Origin: Oscillospiraceae bacterium
Lineage (GTDB): Bacteria; Bacillota; Clostridia; Clostridiales; Clostridiaceae
Direction: 5' to 3'
DNA: 11,071 nt
NCBI GenBank assembly: GCA_009785875.1
Contig: WQUF01000285.1
Span: 1-11,071 of the forward strand
Below the pieces are notes generated by a model. It was not told where the DNA came from, did not search any database, and worked only from the letters and a program-made list of their open reading frames with translations. Of this stretch, positions 5,606 to 11,071 are shown one piece after another. The position numbers were made by a program, and so were the translations under genes. How positions within the stretch are numbered: position 1 is the first letter of the stretch; every line of letters starts with the position of its first letter.

Positions 5606-6853
5606 TTATTTTTGTAAGTTCTTTAAATTTGTTGCTATTTTTACATAAAGATTTAAAACATTTGAATAACTTTGTCTTGTTCCACCAGCAATAAAATCTC
5701 TGTGCGACCAGTTTTCCATTGTAGCATTTACCATCCAAATGCCTTTTTCCATAATTCCATCATAGGCTTTGTGAGCTTCTCCAAATGGATATTGAGCCGA
5801 AATGACGCTTACAGTAGTATCATTTTTCCACCATGCCTTGTCCCCATTTGGTAGTTCATTGTTTTGTTTATATCTTCCTATAATTATTGATGAAAGTGTA
5901 CTTGTAGTTAAGTCAATTTTATTTGGTAAATAATATCCTGAAAAAGGATTTCTTATAGAAGCATTGCCATTATATGAAAAATAATATATATCCGAATAAG
6001 TTGTAGTCATATCATTGAGTTTTTTTACGCCATCTGTTGTTAAATCAGCAAGGGCATTGTCATTAGATTTCCAAGCATTGCTATTTTCAGCATCTATAAT
6101 AAAATCAACCAGTGATTCATCTTTTGATCTCTTTAAGCCCCATTGATCCAATTTTAAATCCAGTGTCATCTTTGTGATGTTAGACCCTAAAGCAGCACCA
6201 GCAAGCATTACTATTCCTTCAGCTTGTAAATTTTTTACTACATAATTTGCAAATGTCGCACCATTTAATGGAGTTGCAAGGGTAGTAATGCTCTCTACCC
6301 AAGATTTACCCCCTTCAAATAAAGGAGAAATCCCTTCTGATTGATGTGATGCATAATAATTTTGCTCATTTTTATCTCCATTTTTTAATAGTTCAACTAA
6401 TAGCCTAATTGTGTTTCCTCCCATACTATGTCCAATTAGGTGGATCTTTGAAGTACCATCCCATTGTGGATATATTCCAGGGAATGTTTTTCCGTATCTT
6501 GCATGCCCATTTTCAGCTGAGTGCGCAGCACCATAATCAACAGTTCCACCCTTTATATAATAATATAATTCGCATGCTCTGTCCCAATCACTGGAGACAG
6601 CCCCAATAGTTGCGCTCATTACTGTAAAGCCTTTATCGGTTAAATCTTTTAAGATATCATTCTTTCCGCCCCAATAATTATAATCTGGCATATCTTCTTT
6701 GCCCCAGCCAAAAAAGCCATATACAAAAACAATAGGATAATCATTGCCAGTTGCTGCGTTTGCTGTTTTCATATTAAATGAGAAGAATATTGTGGTAAAT
6801 AATATCATTATTATAAGATAAGCCAATCCATGGTTAAGCTTCTTTTTTGTCAT
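5606..6853 (-). CDS. secreted triacylglycerol lipase with intact catalytic triad (I.5/I.6-type)
   Basis: The product (415 residues) is an exported alpha/beta-hydrolase. The signal peptide covers about residues 1-33, with likely cleavage after TANA. The family pattern matches Geobacillus/staphylococcal lipases: GHSMGG with nucleophile S143, D345 in WWKND and H384 in WSHRDF complete the triad. The family zinc site is kept as D91 (SSDWDRACE), H111, H117 (in AHSAENGHARYG) and D236 (KLDQWGL). Known members hydrolyse long-chain triglycerides or esters outside the cell. An oddity is that the HG dipeptide of the oxyanion-hole loop is YG here (FVYGFFGW, Y45), and the residue after Ser is Met, where relatives usually have Gln. 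The ATG at 6853 follows GGGGGAG. It lies 138 bases downstream of a closely related paralogue on the same strand, has its own extended -10 promoter and ends in a strong terminator. Confidence 0.93.
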   Translation of the reverse strand: MTKKKLNHGLAYLIIMILFTTIFFSFNMKTANAATGNDYPIVFVYGFFGWGKEDMPDYNYWGGKNDILKDLTDKGFTVMSATIGAVSSDWDRACELYYYIKGGTVDYGAAHSAENGHARYGKTFPGIYPQWDGTSKIHLIGHSMGGNTIRLLVELLKNGDKNEQNYYASHQSEGISPLFEGGKSWVESITTLATPLNGATFANYVVKNLQAEGIVMLAGAALGSNITKMTLDLKLDQWGLKRSKDESLVDFIIDAENSNAWKSNDNALADLTTDGVKKLNDMTTTYSDIYYFSYNGNASIRNPFSGYYLPNKIDLTTSTLSSIIIGRYKQNNELPNGDKAWWKNDTTVSVISAQYPFGEAHKAYDGIMEKGIWMVNATMENWSHRDFIAGGTRQSYSNVLNLYVKIATNLKNLQK

Positions 6854-6914
6854 AATGCTCCCCCTTTTATAAATTTTTATTATTTTTAATTTTAATTAAA
6901 TAATTTATAAAAAC

Positions 6915-6943
6915 ATTATAACACATCACATGCAAAATGCAAA
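6915..6943 (-). promoter_or_regulatory. promoter of the active lipase gene (extended -10)
   Basis: On the minus strand TGTTATAAT (6923-6915) is an extended -10 element, preceded at exactly 17 bases by TTTGCA (6943-6938, four of six matches to TTGACA). The motif TGCAAA occurs twice seven bases apart (6931-6936 and 6938-6943) across the spacer and -35 region and may be a regulator site. The leader to the start codon would be about 55 bases. Confidence 0.7.
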
Positions 6944-6991
6944 TATTTGTTACATTTTATTTACAAGTTAGATATTCTCCTCATATAATCA

Positions 6992-8221
6992 CTATTTAGG
7001 TAAACTCGTTAAAGTTTTCGCAATATTCTTATAAATATTAAATAATCTAACATAATCTTTTCTGGTGCCGAGACCAACAAAATCCTCTTGAGCCCAATTT
7101 TCCAGAGTAGGATAGACTGTCCAAACTCCTTTTTCAAAGATGCCATCGTAATTCTTATGTGGTTCATTAAATGGATATTGAGCAGATATGACGCTAACAG
7201 CACCATCATTCTTCCACCATGCTTTGTCTCCAAAAGGCAATGCATTATTTTGTGTATACTTTCCTGTAACAGTTGCAGAAACAGTCCAAATCATCTCTTT
7301 TGGTAAATAAAAGCCAGTAAGCTCGCTTTTATAAGAATTATTGCCATTATATGAAAAGTAATAGATATCAGAATAGGCAATAGTTTTATCGTTTAAAGCT
7401 TGTGCGCCATCTGTGTTAAGATCATCTACAGCGTTATCTCCTGAATTCATAAATCTATCATTTAAAACCCTGGAATAATAGCTGTAAATAGATTCATTGG
7501 CTCCCCTTTTTAAACCCCACTGATCAAGCCCAAAGTCATATTTAGGATTATTATTATAAAGGTTTGGAAGTCCCCCTAGACTTATATATAAGCTTTTAAC
7601 ATTATATTTTTTAACAAAGTTTACAAAGGTTGCTCCATTTAATTGAGAACCTAAAGTCGTTATGCTTGCTACAGAGTTTTTTCCGCCTTCAAATAATGGT
7701 GAGATTCCTGATTCGGGATTGTTTGCATAGTAATTTTGCTCATCTTTATCACCATTTTTAAGTAGTTCAACTAAAAGCCTTATTGTTTCACCACCAAAAT
7801 TATGACCGAGCAAATGGATCTTATTTATATCGTCCCAATTTTTATATAATCCTGGATATGTTTTTCCGTATCTTTCGTGTCCATATTTTGCTGAATGTGC
7901 CGCACCATAATCAACTGTGCCACCTTTTATATAATAATATAATTCACATGCTCTATCCCAATTGCTAGAAAAGGTGCCTATTTTCACATTCATAGCTTTA
8001 AAGCCTTCGTCATTTAACATTTTAACTATGTCTAAATCCCCACCCCAATAATTATAACTCCCTATCTGATCCTTGTCCCATCCATAAATTCCATGGACTA
8101 AAACTATGGGATAATCATTTCCAGATGCAGCATTTACTTGTTTTGTAGTATATATAATGGTGAATATAAAAATTAAGAATAAAAAAAATGTATTTATTTT
8201 ATGATGATTTCTGTTTTTCAA
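6992..8221 (-). CDS. secreted lipase homologue with missing catalytic Ser and His (predicted pseudoenzyme)
   Basis: The product has 409 residues and starts at TTG 8221, six bases after GGAGGGAG. The signal peptide covers about 1-31 (cleavage after QVNA). It is closely similar to the adjacent lipase over its whole length. However, the nucleophile elbow reads GHNFGG, so the catalytic Ser is Asn (N141, codon AAT), and the triad His is Gln (Q378, codon CAA) in NWAQEDF. D339 remains. The usual TP near the active site is also changed (GSQLNG at 191-196). In contrast, the zinc ligands are all kept (D89, H109, H115, D233), as is the LVHG loop. The frame is open throughout and export is retained, so this looks like a maintained non-catalytic protein, not a decaying gene. 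It may bind lipid or a surface, or modulate its paralogue. Hydrolysis by a serine mechanism is not expected. No clear terminator follows, so read-through into the active lipase gene is possible. Confidence 0.9.
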   Translation of the reverse strand: MKNRNHHKINTFFLFLIFIFTIIYTTKQVNAASGNDYPIVLVHGIYGWDKDQIGSYNYWGGDLDIVKMLNDEGFKAMNVKIGTFSSNWDRACELYYYIKGGTVDYGAAHSAKYGHERYGKTYPGLYKNWDDINKIHLLGHNFGGETIRLLVELLKNGDKDEQNYYANNPESGISPLFEGGKNSVASITTLGSQLNGATFVNFVKKYNVKSLYISLGGLPNLYNNNPKYDFGLDQWGLKRGANESIYSYYSRVLNDRFMNSGDNAVDDLNTDGAQALNDKTIAYSDIYYFSYNGNNSYKSELTGFYLPKEMIWTVSATVTGKYTQNNALPFGDKAWWKNDGAVSVISAQYPFNEPHKNYDGIFEKGVWTVYPTLENWAQEDFVGLGTRKDYVRLFNIYKNIAKTLTSLPK

Positions 8222-8256
8222 AATTTACTCCCTCCATATTTTGAAATTATTAGAAT

Positions 8257-8287
8257 ATAATACCATAAAATTATATATTAATGTCAT
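8257..8287 (-). promoter_or_regulatory. candidate promoter of the lipase-homologue gene
   Basis: The minus-strand sequence TGGTATTAT (8265-8257) fits an extended -10 element. An ATGACA hexamer (8287-8282) resembles a -35 box, but at 19 bases the spacing is long. The resulting leader of about 30 bases carries the strong ribosome binding site. Confidence 0.45.
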
Positions 8288-8429
8288 TTATGATGTAATA
8301 CAGCATTTTTCTGTTATATTATTATGAATGTCTTATCTGTAATAGAATTAAAATTTTTAGCATAAAATAAATAAACTAAGTATAAAACATATAGCTTTAT
8401 TTCAATTTCTGTAGTAAAGTAAAACTAAG

Positions 8430-8438
8430 TGGTATCAT
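8430..8438 (+). promoter_or_regulatory. candidate extended -10 of the DUF4234-DUF2752 operon
   Basis: TGGTATCAT at 8430-8438 resembles an extended -10 element and lies 33 bases before the start codon, with AGGAGG at 8459-8464 as ribosome binding site. No good -35 hexamer is seen. The rest of the 250-base divergent gap to the lipase homologue is AT-rich, with only weak foldbacks, for example CAG/CTG near 8301-8313. Confidence 0.35.
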
Positions 8439-8471
8439 AAATTTATTCTTAATTATTTAGGAGGATTGAAA

Positions 8472-8846
8472 ATGAATAATAACTTTGACAATAAAGGTGT
8501 AGTTAGATCTCCAGTTATAGTGTTGCTCCTTGGAATAGTAACTTGCGGTATTTATTATTTGTATTGGCTATATATCACCGCAACTGAGTTAAAGGCTTAT
8601 ACAAATAGGGGTGATATCAACCCAGGTTTAGATTTAGTGCTTTGCATACTCTGTTTCCCTTATCAAATATATTGGTTTTATAAGTATTCCAAGATAATTT
8701 ATGAAGAGCAGATGAAGTTAACTAGCGTAGCAACAGACAATTCTATTATAAACGTCATTCTAAGTATATTTGGTCTCGGAATCGTTTCAGCTATCATAAT
8801 GCAAAGCGATTTAAATAATTTATGGACAAACCAAAGAACTTATTGA
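8472..8846 (+). CDS. DUF4234 membrane protein
   Basis: The product has 124 residues. ATG at 8472 is chosen because AGGAGG at 8459-8464 is seven bases upstream; an in-frame TTG at 8466 is too close to it. The N-terminal RSPVIVLLLGIVTCGIYYLY (12-31) and following WLY are typical of DUF4234, a family of small membrane proteins with no assigned function. Further hydrophobic segments run at about 54-71 and 92-110, giving three or four membrane segments. The last 25 bases overlap the start of the DUF2752 gene in another frame, so the two are probably translationally coupled. No catalytic residues are apparent. Confidence 0.8.
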   Translation: MNNNFDNKGVVRSPVIVLLLGIVTCGIYYLYWLYITATELKAYTNRGDINPGLDLVLCILCFPYQIYWFYKYSKIIYEEQMKLTSVATDNSIINVILSIFGLGIVSAIIMQSDLNNLWTNQRTY

Positions 8847-9268
8847 CTTTTAAAAAATTAAAAGATGTCCTAATAATTGGTTTTTCATTTATACTGTTTT
8901 TGATCCTTGGAAATGGTAATCTATGTTATTTAAAAGCGACTTTAGGCATACCTTGTCCAGGTTGCGGTCTCACAAGAAGCTATCTGGCATTATTTAAAGG
9001 GGATTTTTATGGAGCATTTTACTACCACCCTTTATTTATTTTACCTCCACTTTTGTTTTTAATAGTTGTACTTCATTATAAACCGAATTTAAAACTTAAA
9101 ATAATCAATAAATTATATAATAGCAAATGGTTTTGGATCTCTATGACAGTTTTATTTTTAGTCGTATATATCGTGAGGATGATCTTATTTTTCCCAAATG
9201 TTGAACCAATGACTTTTAATAAAAACAGCATTTTATTTAGATTAATCAGCTTTAGAAGTTACTTTTAA
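8822..9268 (+). CDS. DUF2752 membrane protein
   Basis: The product has 148 residues. The hallmark is GIPCPGCGLTRSYLALFKGD (42-61), the CPxCGxTR motif of DUF2752, followed by HPLF, which corresponds to the family's conserved NPL/HPL. Membrane segments lie at about 16-31, 71-86 and 104-123. The paired cysteines C45 and C48 could bind metal or be redox-active, but the family function is not known. Translation starts inside the end of the DUF4234 gene with no clear ribosome binding site of its own, consistent with coupling. DUF2752 genes often sit beside DUF4234 or TM2-type small membrane proteins. A terminator overlaps the stop codon, closing a two-gene operon. Confidence 0.85.
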   Translation: MDKPKNLLTFKKLKDVLIIGFSFILFLILGNGNLCYLKATLGIPCPGCGLTRSYLALFKGDFYGAFYYHPLFILPPLLFLIVVLHYKPNLKLKIINKLYNSKWFWISMTVLFLVVYIVRMILFFPNVEPMTFNKNSILFRLISFRSYF

Positions 9269-9283
9269 AAGTAGCTTCTTTTT
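9254..9283 (+). terminator. intrinsic terminator of the DUF4234-DUF2752 operon
   Basis: AGAAGTTACTTTT (9254-9266) pairs with AAAAGTAGCTTCT (9267-9279) with a single T.G wobble, and five T residues end at 9283. The stem includes the DUF2752 stop codon (9266-9268). The innermost A-T pairs would open to form the loop. Confidence 0.85.
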
Positions 9284-9344
9284 AATGTCTAATTTATATT
9301 ATTAAATTATCAATCAAAGTGTTAATGAATTTAATAAAATATTT

Positions 9345-9373
9345 TTAACATATTTTTTAAGTATGAATAATAT
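9345..9373 (+). promoter_or_regulatory. candidate promoter of the second parB-like gene
   Basis: TTAACA (9345-9350, five of six matches to TTGACA) is followed after 17 bases by TAATAT (9368-9373, four of six). The -35 hexamer is also one arm of an inverted repeat with TGTTAA at 9320-9325, a possible operator. The leader would be about 43 bases, ending with AAAGGAGA ahead of the ATG. Confidence 0.5.
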
Positions 9374-9422
9374 ATTATCAGTGGAAAGTATTTTTTGGTT
9401 AATAATAAAAAGGAGATAGAAA

Positions 9423-10586
9423 ATGAATATTGAAGAATTGATGGAATTAGATAAAGACACTTATGGAACCGACCTTAGACCTATGGTTTATTTGAAGAAC
9501 GACAATATAAAGATTACTGAGACTAAGATAGATATCGGTTCTACTCCTGAGGATTTAAAAAAGTGGGCGGCTCATGAGAGAAATGCTACCTTAATGAGGG
9601 AAAAGAATTTTAATGATGGTGTTAATTACTTTGATACCCTTCAAAAACTTGATATAGACCTTATACAAGATGTTCCTTCTGGCTGGAACTTGTTTGACCC
9701 ACCAAAAAAACATGAGCTTGCAGATCTTATAAGGTCAATCGCCAGCGTGGGCTTAATTTATCCAATTTATGTGCTTCAGCATACAAGCGGTGTCTATAGC
9801 GTAATTTGTGGAAGATCCAGATTGCTTGCTTTTGCTAACCTCTTCCAGGCTACAGGGCTTGATAAGTACCGATTCATCCCATCCTACATCATTAAAGAAT
9901 CTGAAACGGATGAACTTTTTGTCAGAACGATGATAATAGAGTCGAATTTGCGATTTAGGTCCATATCAAAGTTGAACTTAATACAAAGTTTAATAACCAT
10001 CTACGAAGTGATGCAAAGGTGTAAGAATTTTCGCGGAGAATCAAATGTGGCTGTAGAAGTGGCGAAGACTTTTGAAGTATCAGAGACTACAGTATTTAAT
10101 TATATTAAGGTTAGAGATCTATGCGAAGAAGCTTTAACACTGCTCTACGAAGATAGGTTAAAATTAAAAGCAGCTTTATACCTTGCAAGGGTTTCAAAGG
10201 AGACTCAAAAGAACATTTTAGAAAGATTTGGAATAGCAGGTGTGAATAAGGTTTATAAGCTTAAACTGATAACCAAAGAAGGAAATATATCACTTGAAGA
10301 ATTAGAGGAGAAAATTGAGGAATTAAAAACTTACACTATGCCAAAGACAAAAATAATCTTAGAAGTCGATAGAAGATTTGTAAATCCACTTTTAGAGTAT
10401 CTGCTGAACTTTAAAAAAGAGCATGTAAATCCATTTGCAAATAAGTACACCAGAGGAGTGACCACTTCTGTGTTTAAGCTCCGATATGATGCTGAGGCTA
10501 TGGGACTTTACGCTAAGCAAAATATCATAGATGAAATCACTTTGAGAAAGTTGGTTAGTAAACTCAGTTATGAAAAAATAGGATAG
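9423..10586 (+). CDS. ParB-like (ParB/Srx N-terminal domain) DNA-binding protein, copy 2
   Basis: The product (387 residues) starts at ATG 9423 after AAAGGAGA. It has the same layout as the gene at 58-1242: a variable N-terminus (1-80), SGWNLFDPP (86-94), a GLIYPIYV box-I-like segment (110-117), GRSRLLAF (130-137) in the position of GERRxRA, a helix-turn-helix at about 208-231 (VSETTVFNYIKVRDL), a Glu/Lys-rich helix (286-303) and a C-terminal domain. In the ParB core the two copies are close to half identical by eye, while the ends diverge, so they are old paralogues. It probably binds DNA as a dimer; the target site is unknown. No parA lies nearby, and no canonical parS palindrome was noticed in the window. 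This is not the usual oriC-linked Spo0J/Noc context. The role could be transcriptional or nucleoid-related. Confidence 0.85.
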   Translation: MNIEELMELDKDTYGTDLRPMVYLKNDNIKITETKIDIGSTPEDLKKWAAHERNATLMREKNFNDGVNYFDTLQKLDIDLIQDVPSGWNLFDPPKKHELADLIRSIASVGLIYPIYVLQHTSGVYSVICGRSRLLAFANLFQATGLDKYRFIPSYIIKESETDELFVRTMIIESNLRFRSISKLNLIQSLITIYEVMQRCKNFRGESNVAVEVAKTFEVSETTVFNYIKVRDLCEEALTLLYEDRLKLKAALYLARVSKETQKNILERFGIAGVNKVYKLKLITKEGNISLEELEEKIEELKTYTMPKTKIILEVDRRFVNPLLEYLLNFKKEHVNPFANKYTRGVTTSVFKLRYDAEAMGLYAKQNIIDEITLRKLVSKLSYEKIG

Positions 10587-10719
10587 GAATAAAATTTATA
10601 CAAAAGATTTTTCTTATCTAAAGATGCTTTTTTAATTGTACTTAAAAAAAATTGTAAAAAACATTTTTTAAAAAATAAGTCGAAGTAGGCTTAGTTGGTG
10701 TATCACTAAATCGATATGT

Positions 10720-10769
10720 TTTCATTAAATTTTTAATGTACTATATATTGAATTAGAAATTTAATGAGA
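10720..10769. repeat. 18-bp imperfect inverted repeat
   Basis: TTTCATTAAATTTTTAAT (10720-10737) pairs with ATTAGAAATTTAATGAGA (10752-10769). All 18 positions pair if two G.U wobbles are allowed, and the loop is 14 bases. An uninterrupted 11-pair core (10722-10732 with 10757-10767) has no mismatch. No T-run follows on either strand, so it is not an obvious terminator. It could be a protein-binding palindrome (a ParB-like target is one option) or part of a small RNA. Confidence 0.6.
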
Positions 10770-10826
10770 TCATAAAATAAATTGATAAAAATGTCTAAAA
10801 GTTTTTTTAAAAAAAGAGGAATATTT

Positions 10827-10856
10827 TTAACTGCAACTTTTCGAGGGTGGAGTTAA
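10827..10856 (+). other. UUCG-loop hairpin overlapping a ribosome-binding-like sequence
   Basis: TTAACT (10827-10832) pairs with AGTTAA (10851-10856). Inner pairs CA/TG and CTT/AGG close a TTCG tetraloop (10840-10843), with two single mismatches. The 3' arm contains GGGTGGAG (10845-10852), a ribosome-binding-like sequence followed seven bases later by ATG at 10859 and a ten-residue open frame ending at 10891. This may be a leader peptide or chance. Confidence 0.35.
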
Positions 10857-11004
10857 GTATGAACTTTTATCTATTAACAAATAATGCTTAATTGTTTCAA
10901 GTTTAAACTATCTAGTATTCTTTTACAGTCTATTTTCCATAAATTCTAAAAGAATATTAATTTAATTTATAAAAACGTGTTTAAAAAAGGAATATGCTTA
11001 CTAA

Positions 11005-11033
11005 TTGACAAGGCAATAAAATTGATTTAAAAT
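11005..11033 (+). promoter_or_regulatory. consensus sigma-A promoter reading out of the window
   Basis: TTGACA (11005-11010, six of six) and TAAAAT (11028-11033, five of six) are separated by exactly 17 bases. Transcription would start near 11040 and continue rightward beyond the window, so a plus-strand gene or RNA is expected shortly after 11071. Confidence 0.7.
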
Positions 11034-11071
11034 TTAAACAACAAAAGTTAACAAAAGCTAATAAACAATTA

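Larger units (their letters stand above)
10587..11071. other. long AT-rich gene-free region with hairpins and an outward promoter
   Basis: These 485 bases contain no credible protein gene. They hold several A- and T-tracts (for example seven T then seven A at 10802-10815), an 18-pair inverted repeat, a UUCG-loop hairpin and a consensus promoter near the right edge. Two similar motifs, TTTAAAAAAAGAGGAATAT near 10806 and TTTAAAAAAGGAATAT near 10980, recur about 175 bases apart. A weak foldback AAAG/CTTT followed by T residues (near 10618-10633) may end the parB-like transcript. The tract spacing suggests curved DNA, but this is inference. Confidence 0.6.

Noticed and set aside
6920..6991. Terminator between the two lipase genes
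   Set aside because: Only a weak TTGT/ACAA foldback with no T-tract was found, so read-through cannot be excluded.
9320..9350. Possible parS-like palindrome upstream of the second parB-like gene
   Set aside because: TGTTAA/TTAACA arms are 19 bases apart and do not resemble the canonical TGTTTCACGTGAAACA; kept only as a possible operator in the promoter entry.
10596..10635. Terminator directly after the second parB-like gene
   Set aside because: Only a four-pair AAAG/CTTT stem precedes the T-run, too weak to list as a separate terminator.

Overview
The window reads as chromosomal DNA from a low-GC, endospore-forming Clostridium-like Firmicute. The evidence is a very AT-rich sequence (roughly 30% GC by eye), strong GGAGG-type ribosome binding sites, frequent TTG starts, and a GerW (YtfJ) sporulation protein beside its usual DUF2953 partner. 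I see no complete mobile element, CRISPR array, rRNA or tRNA.

Layout. (1) 58-1242, plus strand: a ParB/Srx-fold DNA-binding protein, followed by a GC-richer gap (1243-1489) that folds into several hairpins. (2) 1490-3015, minus strand: a CsoR/DUF156-family regulator and, downstream of it, a RumA/RlmD-type 23S rRNA uracil-5 methyltransferase, separated by a small terminator-like hairpin. (3) 3185-3676, plus strand: a small lipoprotein. (4) 3679-5507, minus strand: an apparent operon in the order DUF2953 membrane protein, GerW, prepilin peptidase. (5) 5606-8221, minus strand: two tandem paralogous secreted lipases of the Staphylococcus/Geobacillus (I.5/I.6) type. The first in transcription order (6992-8221) has lost the catalytic Ser and His. 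The second (5606-6853) keeps the triad. (6) 8472-9268, plus strand: overlapping DUF4234 and DUF2752 membrane protein genes ending in a clear terminator. (7) 9423-10586, plus strand: a second ParB-like protein, paralogous to the first. (8) 10587-11071: about 485 bases without a gene, holding a long inverted repeat, a UUCG-loop hairpin and a consensus promoter that fires out of the window.

How the parts may work together. The two ParB-like genes bracket the window without a ParA, so they look like accessory regulators or DNA-clamp relatives, not the chromosomal parABS system. The GerW operon belongs to sporulation or germination. The lipase pair suggests an active exoenzyme plus a catalytically dead, zinc-site-preserving homologue whose role would be non-enzymatic. 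The most unusual items are the pseudo-lipase, the CsoR-family protein lacking all its metal/thiol ligands, the paired ParB-like proteins with altered CTP-motif residues, and the two structured intergenic regions.
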